In this document: positions 16,303 through 25,179 of the stretch, one piece after another
How positions within the stretch are numbered: position 1 is the stretch's first letter
Layout: every line of letters starts with the position of its first letter
From: Nocardia sp. alder85J
Lineage (GTDB): Bacteria; Actinomycetota; Actinomycetes; Mycobacteriales; Mycobacteriaceae
Reading direction: 5' to 3'
Assembly: GCF_020176955.2 (NCBI RefSeq)
Contig: NZ_JAIUCZ020000018.1
Location: forward strand, 62,001-126,000
DNA length: 64,000 bases
The notes under the pieces: generated by a model
What the model was told of the DNA's origin: nothing
The model's database searches: none
The model's input: the letters and a program-made list of their open reading frames with translations, nothing else
Position numbers and translations under genes: made by a program

Positions 16303-16977
16303 TCAGCCGCGCGGCACCCGGCGCAGCGCCTCGATCACACTGGCCAGATGGGCCTGCGCGGCCACCCGCGCGGCCTCCGGATCGTGCGCGCGGACGGCCT
16401 CGATGATGGCCAGATGTTCCGGCAGCGACACCGACGGCCGTCCCGGTTGCAGGGCGAGCCGGAACTGATGCCGGACCAACTGGGCGCGCAGCCGTTCCAG
16501 TACCCGGGCGGCCGTGCCCTGCCCGCCGATCTCCCGCACCCGGCGGTGCAACTGCTGGTTGAGTTCGGAGTATCCGGTGAGATCGCCCGCGGCGACGGCC
16601 TCCCGCATGGCCTGTCCGAGTTCCCCCAGCTCCGTGGCCTGCTCCGGCGTGACGCGTTCGGCGGCCTTCGCCGCGCACAGCGCCTCCAGCGCCATCCGCA
16701 CCTCGTAGATCTCGACGGCCTCGTCCAGCGATACCGCGCGCACCCGGGCGCCGCGGTTGGCGACGCGCTCGACCAGCCCCTCATTGGTCAGTTCCAGCAG
16801 CGCGGCGCGGACCGCGGCGCGGCCGGCGTCGAACCGCTCGGACAGGTCCGCCTCGACCAGCCGCTGATCGGCGACGAACTCACCGTGCAGGATCGCCTCC
16901 CGGATGGCCTCCACCAGACTCTGGTGGGTCGTCCGGGTCGCTGTCGTCCCCGCCCGCGGTGCTGTTGCCGGATCCAC
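16303..16977 (-). CDS. GntR-family regulator, FadR/FCD type
   Basis: 224-residue transcription factor with an N-terminal winged helix (about 18-85: SLVEAIREAILHGEF, LSERFDAGRAAVRAALLELTNEGLVERV) and an all-helical FCD ligand domain (about 95-215) with the metal or ligand-binding histidine pattern RRVREIGG ... LPEHLAIIEAVRAHD. FCD regulators often sense carboxylic acids. It starts with GTG, converges tightly on the cyclase-like gene, and faces away from the atu-type operon with a small membrane gene in between, so it may control that operon, but an operator was not identified. Confidence 0.88.
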   Translation of the reverse strand: MDPATAPRAGTTATRTTHQSLVEAIREAILHGEFVADQRLVEADLSERFDAGRAAVRAALLELTNEGLVERVANRGARVRAVSLDEAVEIYEVRMALEALCAAKAAERVTPEQATELGELGQAMREAVAAGDLTGYSELNQQLHRRVREIGGQGTAARVLERLRAQLVRHQFRLALQPGRPSVSLPEHLAIIEAVRAHDPEAARVAAQAHLASVIEALRRVPRG

Positions 16978-17077
16978 AGTCGTCCTGCCGCTCGTGTGCT
17001 CGCCGATGGTGGCCGCGGGCGGTGTCCACCCGCTTCGCGATGGTAGCGCCGGTTCGCGGCCGGACGCCGTCGCGACG

Positions 17078-17239
17078 TCAACCCTGCATCATCCAGGTGA
17101 TCGCCCCGGCCGCGGCGAGTACGCCGCAGACGCCCAGCGCGGCGGCCAGCGGGCGCGTGGTCTTCCACAGCGACCAGGTACCGCCGAAGAGGAATCCGGC
17201 GAGGGCGAGCAACAGCAGGGCGATCACGGAATGGGACAC
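17078..17239 (-). CDS. Small two-helix membrane protein
   Basis: 53-residue protein read from a GTG start: a hydrophobic helix VIALLLLALAGFLFGG, a short basic loop SLWKTTRP, and a second hydrophobic helix ending AITWMMQG. It fills a gap that otherwise has no gene between the GntR gene and the atu-type operon. The two balanced helices, a Trp-rich loop and clean codon use argue that it is real, and I recall similar tiny conserved membrane proteins in actinobacteria. Function unknown. A second in-frame GTG four codons later is an alternative start. Confidence 0.6.
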   Translation of the reverse strand: MSHSVIALLLLALAGFLFGGTWSLWKTTRPLAAALGVCGVLAAAGAITWMMQG

Positions 17240-17463
17240 GTCGCCATTGTGCCGTGCCGGTCAGGCCGCGATGCGGTGCGGGACGCGCCGCCGTCGGTGC
17301 CGAATATCGATCATGATCCGCCGATACTCCACACTCGGTGCCACTACCAGCGACTATGGTCAATAAAAATCACGCAGGCTTGCTTTTTTAGGGCCGGAGT
17401 GTGAGGCTGGTCGGGTGCGGCGAGGCGGCCGCGCAGGGTGACGGCAGACAGGGAGGCGTGCTG

Positions 17464-19161
17464 ATGAGCGATGCGGCCGTCCGGATCGGCAACTGTTCCG
17501 GGTTCTACGGCGATCGGTTCGCGGCGATGCGGGAGATGCTCACCGGCGGGCAGCTGGACGTCCTCACCGGCGACTATCTGGCCGAACTGACGATGCTGAT
17601 CCTGGGCCGGGACCGGATGAAGGATCCCACCCTGGGCTATGCCAAGACCTTCGTCCGGCAACTGGAGCAATGCCTGGCCCTGGCGCTGGAACGCGGGGCG
17701 CGGATCGTCACCGATGCCGGTGGCCTGAATCCGGCCGGGCTGGCCGAGCGCATCCGTGCGGTCGCCGCCGCGGCCGGGCTGACCGTGCGGGTCGCGCACG
17801 TCGAGGGCGACGACCTGCTGCCCCGGGCCGCGGAACTCGGGCTGGGCGCGCCGCTCACCGCCAACGCCTATCTCGGCGCCTGGGGTATCGCCGAATGTCT
17901 CACTGCCGGAGCCGATGTGGTGGTCACCGGCCGGGTCACCGACGCCTCCCTGGTGGTCGGCCCCGCCGCCGCCCACTTCGGCTGGGGCCGTGAGGATTTC
18001 GACGCCCTGGCGGGCGCGGTGGCGGCCGGTCACGTGATCGAGTGCGGCACCCAGGCCACCGGCGGCAATTTCGCGTTCTTCACCGAGATCGCCGATCTCG
18101 ACCGGCCCGGCTTCCCGATCGCGGAGGTGCACGCCGACGGCAGCGCCGTGATCACCAAACATCCCGGCACCGGCGGTGCGGTCACCGTCGATACCGTTGC
18201 CGCGCAACTGATGTACGAGATCCAGGGGGCGCGCTACGCGGGCCCGGACGTCACCACCCGGCTCGACAGCATCCGGCTCGCCCCGGCGGGCCCGGACCGG
18301 GTGCTGATCAGCGGGGTGACCGGCGAGGCCCCACCGCCGCGGCTGAAGGTGTCGCTGAACACCCTCGGCGGCTTCCGCAACGAGATGACCTTCGTCCTCA
18401 CCGGACTCGACATCGAGGCGAAAGCCGCGCTGGCGCAACGGCAGCTGGAGGCGGAACTGCCCGCGCGCCCGGCCGAGCTGGAGTGGTCGCTGACCCGCCT
18501 GGACCGTCCCGACGCCGACACCGAGGAGCGGGCCAGCGCGCTGCTGCGCTGCGTCGCCCGCGATCCGGATCCGAAGGTGGTCGGCCGCCGATTCTCCGGC
18601 ACCGCGGTCGAATTGGCGCTGGGCAGCTATCCCGGCTGCACCCTCACCTCACCACCCGGCGACGGTTCGCCCTACGGGGTGTTCACCGCCGGCTACGTCG
18701 ACGCCGGCGAGGTCCCGCACACCGCGGTGCTCCCGGACGGCGCCCGGCGTGCGATCGCCCCCGCCGCGACCACCGCGGAGCTCACCGAGGTCGCCGAACC
18801 CGTACTGCCGCCACCGTTGCCGGCCGGGCCGGTGCGCCGGATCCCGCTGGGCACGATCGCGGCGGCGCGCAGCGGCGACAAGGGCGGCAACGCCAACGTC
18901 GGCGTGTGGGTGCGCACCGACGAGCAGTGGCGCTGGCTGGTGCACGCGCTCACCGTCGACGAGGTGCGGCTGCTGCTGCCCGAGGCCGCGAAACTACCGA
19001 TCACCCGGCACGTGCTGCCGAATCTGCGGGCGCTGAACTTCGTGATCGAGGGCCTGCTCGGCCAGGGGGTTGCCTACAACGCGCGCTTCGACCCGCAGGC
19101 CAAGGGTCTCGGCGAATGGCTGCGGTCGCGGCACGTGGACATCCCGGAGGAACTGCTGTGA
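17464..19161 (+). CDS. AtuA-family protein of acyl-CoA carboxylase operon
   Basis: 565-residue protein with the DUF1446 domain (about 1-350: RIGNCSGFYGDRFAAM at the start, ADVVVTGRVTDASLVVGP) and the separate C-terminal AtuA-like domain with the hallmark AARSGDKGGNANVGVW (about residue 465). In Pseudomonas, AtuA is encoded with the acyclic terpene (citronellol/geraniol) pathway; its biochemical step is unsettled. The ATG at 17464 follows GGGAGG; the frame is open to 17401 but lacks a better site. It overlaps the next gene by 4 nt and heads a seven-gene operon for degradation of a branched acyl-CoA. Confidence 0.88.
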   Translation: MSDAAVRIGNCSGFYGDRFAAMREMLTGGQLDVLTGDYLAELTMLILGRDRMKDPTLGYAKTFVRQLEQCLALALERGARIVTDAGGLNPAGLAERIRAVAAAAGLTVRVAHVEGDDLLPRAAELGLGAPLTANAYLGAWGIAECLTAGADVVVTGRVTDASLVVGPAAAHFGWGREDFDALAGAVAAGHVIECGTQATGGNFAFFTEIADLDRPGFPIAEVHADGSAVITKHPGTGGAVTVDTVAAQLMYEIQGARYAGPDVTTRLDSIRLAPAGPDRVLISGVTGEAPPPRLKVSLNTLGGFRNEMTFVLTGLDIEAKAALAQRQLEAELPARPAELEWSLTRLDRPDADTEERASALLRCVARDPDPKVVGRRFSGTAVELALGSYPGCTLTSPPGDGSPYGVFTAGYVDAGEVPHTAVLPDGARRAIAPAATTAELTEVAEPVLPPPLPAGPVRRIPLGTIAAARSGDKGGNANVGVWVRTDEQWRWLVHALTVDEVRLLLPEAAKLPITRHVLPNLRALNFVIEGLLGQGVAYNARFDPQAKGLGEWLRSRHVDIPEELL

Positions 19162-20315
19162 CGGCGGCATCGGTGTGGAACACCCCCGAGCGCAGCGCAT
19201 TGCGCGCCACCGTACGGGGTTTCGTCGAGCGGGAGATCCTGCCCGAACTGGACGACTGGGAGCGCGCCGGGGCGATCCCGCGCGCACTGCACCGCAAGGC
19301 AGGCGAACTGGGCCTGCTGGGGGTGCAGTTCCCGGAGGCGGTGGGCGGCTCCGGCGGCGATCCGATCGACGCCACCGTGGTCTGCGAGGAGATGCACTAC
19401 GCCGGGGTCTCCGGCGGCCTGTGGGCCTCGCTGTTCACCTGCGGCATCGCGGTGCCGCATCTGGTCGCCGCAGGTGACGCCGAACAGCTCGAGCGCTGGG
19501 TGCGGCCGACGCTGGCGGGGGCGAAGATCGGCTCGCTGGCCATCACCGAACCCGGCGGCGGCTCCGACGTCGGCCACCTCACCACCAGCGCGGTCCGCGA
19601 CGGCGACCACTACCTCGTCAACGGCGCCAAGACGTTCATCACCTCCGGCACCCGCGCCGATTTCGTGGTGACCGCGGTGCGCACCGGCGGCCCCGGCGCG
19701 GCCGGGGTCTCGCTGCTGGTGGTGGAGGCGGGCACGCCCGGTTTCACGGTCGGCCGCAAACTGGAGAAGATGGGCTGGCTGGCCTCGGACACCGCGGAAC
19801 TGTCCTATGTGGATGTGCGGGTGCCGGTGTCGCATCTGGTCGGCCCGGAGAACAGCGGATTCGCCCAGATCGCCGCGGCTTTCGTCAGCGAGCGGGTGGG
19901 GCTGGCCGCGCAGGCGTACGCGCAGGCCCAGCGCTGCCTGGACCTGACCGTGCGGTGGTGCCGCGAGCGCGAGACCTTCGGCCGGCCGCTGATCAGCCGC
20001 CAGTCGGTGCAGAACACGCTGGCCGAGATGGCCCGCCGCATCGACGTGGCCCGCGTCTACACCCGGCACGTGGCCGAACGCGCCGCGGCGGGGGAGACCG
20101 ATCTGATCGCCGAGGTCTGCTTCGCCAAGAACACGGCCGTCGAGACCGGCGAATGGGTGGCCAATCAGGCCGTACAGCTGTTCGGCGGCCTCGGCTACAT
20201 GCGCGAATCCGAGGTGGAGCGGCAGTACCGCGATATCCGGATCCTCGGTATCGGCGGTGGTACCACGGAGATTCTGACCGCGCTGGCGGCTAAGCGATTG
20301 GGGTTCCAGTCTTGA
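19158..20315 (+). CDS. Acyl-CoA dehydrogenase (isovaleryl/citronellyl-CoA type)
   Basis: FAD-dependent dehydrogenase that introduces the alpha-beta double bond before the carboxylation step. The 385 residues show EPGGGSDVGHLTTSAVRDGDHYLVNGAKTFIT-type strings in the FAD/substrate domain (about 130-160) and LFGGLGYMRESEVERQYRD near the C terminus. The usual C-terminal catalytic Glu of IYEGT is replaced (GIGGGTTEI), while SERVGLAA supplies a Glu where isovaleryl-CoA dehydrogenase has its base. That favours a branched substrate. GTG start overlaps the AtuA stop by 4 nt, and its own stop overlaps the carboxylase beta gene by 4 nt. Confidence 0.92.
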   Translation: MTAASVWNTPERSALRATVRGFVEREILPELDDWERAGAIPRALHRKAGELGLLGVQFPEAVGGSGGDPIDATVVCEEMHYAGVSGGLWASLFTCGIAVPHLVAAGDAEQLERWVRPTLAGAKIGSLAITEPGGGSDVGHLTTSAVRDGDHYLVNGAKTFITSGTRADFVVTAVRTGGPGAAGVSLLVVEAGTPGFTVGRKLEKMGWLASDTAELSYVDVRVPVSHLVGPENSGFAQIAAAFVSERVGLAAQAYAQAQRCLDLTVRWCRERETFGRPLISRQSVQNTLAEMARRIDVARVYTRHVAERAAAGETDLIAEVCFAKNTAVETGEWVANQAVQLFGGLGYMRESEVERQYRDIRILGIGGGTTEILTALAAKRLGFQS

Positions 20316-21910
20316 GTGTGTTGCGAACGACGGTCGACCCGGGGTCGGCCGACTACGAGGCGGCGGCGACGGCCATGCGGGCCAAGCTGACCGAGATCGA
20401 GGCCGAATTCGCGAAGGCGATCGCCGGCGGCGGTGCGGACAAACTGGCGCGGCATCGTAAGCGCGGCAAGCTGACCGCGCGCGAACGCATCGAGTTGCTG
20501 CTCGACGAGGACTCGCCGTTCCTGGAGCTGTGCCCGCTCGCGGCCTGGGGCAGCGAATTCCCGGTGGGCGCCAGCGTGATCGCCGGGATCGGCATCGTGG
20601 AGGGCGTCGAGTGCATGGTCATCGCCTCGGACCCGACCGTGCGCGGCGGCACCACCAACCCCTGGTCGCTGCGGAAGACGCTGCGCTGCAACGATATCGC
20701 CCTGGAGAACCGGCTGCCGATCATCGGCCTGGTGGAATCCGGCGGCGCCGATCTGCCGACCCAGAAGGAGGTCTTCGTCCCCGGCGGACGCGGCTTCCGC
20801 GACCTGACCCGGGCGTCCGCGGCCGGAATTCCCACCATCGCCCTGGTTTTCGGCAACTCCACCGCCGGTGGCGCGTACATCCCGGGTATGTCGGACTACA
20901 CCGTGATGATCAAGGACCGCTCCAAGGTCTTCCTCGGCGGCCCGCCGCTGGTGAAGATGGCCACCGGTGAGGAGTCCGACGACGAATCCCTCGGCGGCGC
21001 CGAGATGCATGCCCGCACCTCCGGTCTGGCCGATTATCTGGCCGTCGACGAGCAGGACGCGATCCGGCTCGGCCGCGCCATCGTGCGCCGGCTGAACTGG
21101 CGTAAGCAGGGTCCGGCGCCGCGCCGGGAGATCCGCGCGCCGCGTTACGACCAGGCGGAACTGCTCGGCATCGTGCCCGGCGACCTCAAGATCCCGTTCG
21201 ACCCGCGCGAGGTGATCGCCCGGGTGGTCGACGATTCCGATTTCGACGAATTCAAGCCGCTGTACGGGTCCAGTCTGGTCACCGGCTGGGCGGAACTGCA
21301 CGGCTATCCGGTCGGCATCCTGGCCAACGCCCGCGGCGTGCTGTTCTCCGAGGAGGCGCAGAAGGCCGCGCAGTTCATCCAGCTGGCCAACCAGTCCGAT
21401 ACGCCACTGCTGTTCCTGCACAACACCACCGGCTACATGGTCGGCAAGGAGTACGAGCAGAAGGGCATCATCAAGCACGGCGCGATGATGATCAACGCGG
21501 TCTCCAATTCCACGGTGCCGCACATCTCGGTGCTGATGGGCGCCTCCTACGGCGCCGGACATTACGGCATGTGCGGCCGCGCCTACGATCCGCGCTTCGT
21601 CTTCGCCTGGCCCAGCGCCAAATCCGCGGTGATGGGCGGCGCGCAGCTGGCGGGCGTGATCTCGATCGTCGGCCGGGCCGCCAACGAGGCGCGCGGCATC
21701 CCGTTCGACGAGGCCGCCGACGCGCAGCTGCGGGCCGCGATCGAGGCGCAGATCGAGGCCGAGTCGCTGCCGATGTTCATGTCCGGCCGCCTCTACGACG
21801 ACGGCGTGATCGACCCGCGCGATACCCGCACGGTATTGGGAATGGCGTTGTCCGCCATCCACAATGCCCCGATCGAGGGCGCCGCCGGTTTCGGCGTCTT
21901 CCGGATGTGA
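20312..21910 (+). CDS. Acyl-CoA carboxylase beta (carboxyltransferase) subunit
   Basis: 532-residue carboxyltransferase of a biotin-dependent acyl-CoA carboxylase (methylcrotonyl-, geranyl- or propionyl-CoA type). N-terminal half: KLTARERIELLLDEDSPFLEL, VEGVECMVIASDPTVRGGT and AAGIPTIALVFGNSTAGGAYIPGMSDY, which provides an oxyanion hole; C-terminal half: GILANARGVLFSEEAQKAAQFIQL, GYMVGKEYEQKGIIKHGAMMI and FAWPSAKSAVMGGAQLAGV. The size and GGAYIPGMSDY string resemble MccB/AtuC rather than the propionyl-CoA enzyme. The TTG start overlaps the dehydrogenase stop by 4 nt; a GTG two codons later is an alternative. Partner of the next gene. Confidence 0.93.
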   Translation: MSVLRTTVDPGSADYEAAATAMRAKLTEIEAEFAKAIAGGGADKLARHRKRGKLTARERIELLLDEDSPFLELCPLAAWGSEFPVGASVIAGIGIVEGVECMVIASDPTVRGGTTNPWSLRKTLRCNDIALENRLPIIGLVESGGADLPTQKEVFVPGGRGFRDLTRASAAGIPTIALVFGNSTAGGAYIPGMSDYTVMIKDRSKVFLGGPPLVKMATGEESDDESLGGAEMHARTSGLADYLAVDEQDAIRLGRAIVRRLNWRKQGPAPRREIRAPRYDQAELLGIVPGDLKIPFDPREVIARVVDDSDFDEFKPLYGSSLVTGWAELHGYPVGILANARGVLFSEEAQKAAQFIQLANQSDTPLLFLHNTTGYMVGKEYEQKGIIKHGAMMINAVSNSTVPHISVLMGASYGAGHYGMCGRAYDPRFVFAWPSAKSAVMGGAQLAGVISIVGRAANEARGIPFDEAADAQLRAAIEAQIEAESLPMFMSGRLYDDGVIDPRDTRTVLGMALSAIHNAPIEGAAGFGVFRM

Positions 21911-21918
21911 GGCCCACA

Positions 21919-24000
21919 GTGAGCGAGTTCGACAGCGCCGCAACGACTGTCACGTCGGTACTGGTCGCCAACCGCGGCGAGATCGCCCGGCGGGTGTTCG
22001 CCACCTGCCGCCGGATGGGCCTGGGCACCGTCGCGGTGTACTCGGACGCCGACGCGGCCGCCCCGCACGTCACCGAGGCCGACGCGGCGATCCGGCTGCC
22101 CGGCAACACCCCCGCCGAGACCTACCTGCGCGGCGATCTGATCGTGGCCGCCGCACTGGCCGCGGGCGCCGACGCGATCCACCCAGGCTACGGATTCCTC
22201 TCGGAGAACGCGGAATTCGCCCGCGCGGTGCTCGACGCCGGGCTGGTGTGGATCGGCCCGCCGGTGGCCGCGATCGAGCAGATGGGTTCCAAGGTCGCGT
22301 CCAAGAAGATGATGGACGCCGCCGGAGTGCCGGTCCTGAGCGAGCTGGACCCGGCCGAGGTCACCGCCGCCGAACTACCGGTGCTGATCAAGGCGTCCGC
22401 GGGCGGCGGCGGCCGCGGCATGCGGGTGGTCCGCGACCTCGCCGAACTGCCCGGACAGCTGGAAGCCGCCCGGCGCGAGGCGGAGTCGGCCTTCGGCGAT
22501 CCCACCGTCTTCTGCGAGCGCTACCTGGAGACCGGCCGCCACATCGAGGTGCAGGTGATGGCCGACGCCCACGGCACGGTGTGGGCTGTCGGCGAACGGG
22601 AGTGCTCGATCCAGCGCCGTCATCAGAAGGTGGTGGAGGAAGCGCCGTCGCCGCTGGTGGAACGCATCGATGGCCGGTATGGAGCGGATTCGGCGGAGAC
22701 CGGCCGAGGGGCGCCGCAGAGCATGCGCGAGCGGCTGTTCCACGCCGCCCGGCTGGCAACCGAGGCGATCGGTTACCGCGGCGCCGGAACGGTGGAGTTC
22801 CTGGCCGACGAGCAGGGTGAGTTCTTCTTCCTGGAGATGAACACCCGCTTGCAGGTGGAGCATCCGGTCACCGAGTGCACGACCGGCCTGGACCTGGTCC
22901 GGACCCAGATCCGGGTGGCGCAGGGCCACCGGTTGCCCGCCGGGCCGCCGCCACTGCGCGGGCACTCGATCGAGGTGCGGCTGTACGCGGAGGATCCGGC
23001 GCAGGACTGGCAACCGCAGAGCGGCGACGTCCATCACATCGACTTCGGTCCGGGGACAACCGAGTTCGCGGTGCTCGGCGAGCCGGGTGTGCGGGTGGAC
23101 TCGGGCGTGGTGTCCGGCTCCGTGGTCGGTGTGCACTACGACCCGATGCTGGCGAAGGTGATCTCCTACGCCGACACTCGCGACGAGGCCGCGCATCTGC
23201 TCGCGACCACCTTGCAGCGGGCCAGGATCCACGGCCTGGTCACCAATCGCGATCTGCTGGTACGGGTGCTACGGCATCCCGCCTTCCTCGCCGGGGACAC
23301 CGACACCGCCTTCTTCGCCACCCACGGCCTGGAAAGCCTTGCCGCACCGCTGGTCTCGGAATCCGACGAGCAACTCTCGGTGGTGGCCGCCGCCCTCGCC
23401 GACGCCGCCGTCAACCGGGCCGCCGCCGCGGTGGGCGGTGGATTGCCCAGCGGCTGGCGCAACCTGCCGTCCGACCCGCAGCGCAAGAGCTACGAGAGCC
23501 GCACCACCGGCGTCCACGAGGTCCGCTACCGGTTCACCCGGGCGGGCATCGAGGTGGCCGGGCGGGACGGGCTCGCCGCCGCCGAGGTCGTCCCCGGGCA
23601 GGTCACCCTGCTGGTGCCCGGCGACCGTGGGCCGGTGCGCCGCCGTTTCGAGGTGGCCCGCTACGGCGATGCGGTGGCGGTGGATTCCCCGCTGGGGCCG
23701 GTCGCGCTGCGCCGGCTGCCGCGTTTCACCGATCCCGCCGACCAGGTGGCGGCGGGCTCGTTGCTGGCGCCCATGCCCGGCACCGTGATCCGGCTCGGCG
23801 CCGAACCCGGCGCGGCGGTCACCAAGGGACAGCCGCTGCTGTGGCTGGAGGCGATGAAGATGGAGCACACCATCGCCGCCCCCGCCGACGGGGTGCTGAC
23901 CGAACTGAATGTGACCGTGGGGCAGCAGGTAGAGGTCGGCGCCGTGCTGGCCGTCGTGCAGACCGATGATCCCGACACCACCACCGAAACGCAGGAGTAG
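21919..24000 (+). CDS. Acyl-CoA carboxylase alpha subunit (biotin carboxylase + BCCP)
   Basis: 693-residue protein that carboxylates its own biotin with ATP and bicarbonate and feeds the beta subunit. Biotin carboxylase at about 12-455 (VLVANRGEIARRVF, HPGYGFLSENAEFARAV, ATP-grasp KASAGGGGRGMRVV, EMNTRLQVEHPVTE), a linker region, and a C-terminal biotinyl domain with EAMKMEH in which Lys647 is the biotin site. The GTG at 21919 is 8 nt after the beta-subunit stop; the frame extends upstream only as a shadow of that gene. Together these match the AtuF/AtuC or LiuD/LiuB subunit pair. Confidence 0.93.
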   Translation: MSEFDSAATTVTSVLVANRGEIARRVFATCRRMGLGTVAVYSDADAAAPHVTEADAAIRLPGNTPAETYLRGDLIVAAALAAGADAIHPGYGFLSENAEFARAVLDAGLVWIGPPVAAIEQMGSKVASKKMMDAAGVPVLSELDPAEVTAAELPVLIKASAGGGGRGMRVVRDLAELPGQLEAARREAESAFGDPTVFCERYLETGRHIEVQVMADAHGTVWAVGERECSIQRRHQKVVEEAPSPLVERIDGRYGADSAETGRGAPQSMRERLFHAARLATEAIGYRGAGTVEFLADEQGEFFFLEMNTRLQVEHPVTECTTGLDLVRTQIRVAQGHRLPAGPPPLRGHSIEVRLYAEDPAQDWQPQSGDVHHIDFGPGTTEFAVLGEPGVRVDSGVVSGSVVGVHYDPMLAKVISYADTRDEAAHLLATTLQRARIHGLVTNRDLLVRVLRHPAFLAGDTDTAFFATHGLESLAAPLVSESDEQLSVVAAALADAAVNRAAAAVGGGLPSGWRNLPSDPQRKSYESRTTGVHEVRYRFTRAGIEVAGRDGLAAAEVVPGQVTLLVPGDRGPVRRRFEVARYGDAVAVDSPLGPVALRRLPRFTDPADQVAAGSLLAPMPGTVIRLGAEPGAAVTKGQPLLWLEAMKMEHTIAAPADGVLTELNVTVGQQVEVGAVLAVVQTDDPDTTTETQE

Positions 24001-24004
24001 CGCG

Positions 24005-25165
24005 ATGAGCTTCCTCGAAACCGACGAACAGAAACAGCTGCGCGCCGCCGTGTCCGGGCTCGCGACCAAGTACAACTACCGCGACTACACCGCCGCGAAG
24101 GCCCACGCCAACGAACCGCTGACCGAATTGTGGAATGCGGCGGGCGAACTCGGCTTCATCGGGGTGAACCTGCCCGAGGAGTACGGCGGCGGCGGGGCCG
24201 GCATCTACGAACTCGCGCTGGTGCAGGAGGAGTTGTCCACCCAGGGCAGCGGCCTGCTGCTGCTGGTGGTGTCGCCGGCCATCTGCGGCACCATCATCGC
24301 CAAGTTCGGCACCGAGGAGCAGAAGCGGAACTGGCTGCCGCGCATCGCCGACGGCTCCGCGAAGATGGCCTTCGGCATCACCGAGCCCGACGCCGGATCC
24401 AACTCCCACCAGATCACCACCACCGCGCGCCGCGACGGCGACGACTGGATCCTCAACGGCCGCAAGGTGTTCATCTCCGGGGTGGATCAGGCCGAGGCGG
24501 TACTGATCGTCGCCCGCACCGAGGACGCGAAGACCGGCACGCTGAAGCCGGCGCTGTTCATCGTGCCCACCGACACTCCCGGATTCGAGAAGAATCGCCA
24601 GGAGATGGACATCATCGAGCCGGACAACCAGTTCACGCTGTTCCTCGACGATGTCCGGGTGCCGTCGACGGCGCTGGTCGGTCGCGAGGACGCCGCCCTC
24701 GCGCAGCTGTTCGCGGGGCTCAACCCGGAGCGCATCATGGGCGCCGCGATGGCGATCGGCATCGGCCGCTACGCCCTGGACCGGGCCGTGGAATACGCGC
24801 GGGAACGGCAGGTGTGGAAGACGCCGATCGGTGCGCACCAAGGTATCTCGCATCCGCTGGCGCAGGTGAAGATCGAACTGGAACTGGCCAGGCTGATGAT
24901 GCAGAAGGCCGCCGTGCTCTACGACGCCGGTGACGACTTCGGCGCCGCGGAAGCCGCCAACATGGCGAAATACGCTGCGGCGGAGGCCAGTATCAAGGCG
25001 CTCGACCAGGCCATCCAGACCCACGGCGGCTCCGGCCTGACCCGGGACGTCGGCCTGGCCGCGATGCTCGCCGCCGCCCGCATCGCCCGGGTGGCCCCGG
25101 TCAGCCGCGAGATGATCCTCAACTTCGTCGCCCAGCACTCGCTGGGCCTGCCCCGGTCGTACTGA
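24005..25165 (+). CDS. Second acyl-CoA dehydrogenase
   Basis: 386-residue dehydrogenase 4 nt downstream of the carboxylase alpha gene. FAD-binding strings FGITEPDAGSNSHQITTTARRDGDDW and VFISGVDQAEAVL are present. It lacks IYEGT at the C terminus (the region reads RVAPVSREMILNF) but has a Glu in LNPERIMGAA at the isovaleryl-CoA-dehydrogenase position, like the first dehydrogenase in the operon. Two dehydrogenases with the same unusual base placement in one operon suggest either two branched intermediates or a heteromeric enzyme. ATG start after AGTAGCGCG, with a weak ribosome site, probably coupled. Confidence 0.9.
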   Translation: MSFLETDEQKQLRAAVSGLATKYNYRDYTAAKAHANEPLTELWNAAGELGFIGVNLPEEYGGGGAGIYELALVQEELSTQGSGLLLLVVSPAICGTIIAKFGTEEQKRNWLPRIADGSAKMAFGITEPDAGSNSHQITTTARRDGDDWILNGRKVFISGVDQAEAVLIVARTEDAKTGTLKPALFIVPTDTPGFEKNRQEMDIIEPDNQFTLFLDDVRVPSTALVGREDAALAQLFAGLNPERIMGAAMAIGIGRYALDRAVEYARERQVWKTPIGAHQGISHPLAQVKIELELARLMMQKAAVLYDAGDDFGAAEAANMAKYAAAEASIKALDQAIQTHGGSGLTRDVGLAAMLAAARIARVAPVSREMILNFVAQHSLGLPRSY

Positions 25166-25179
25166 GTCAGGAGCGCACG

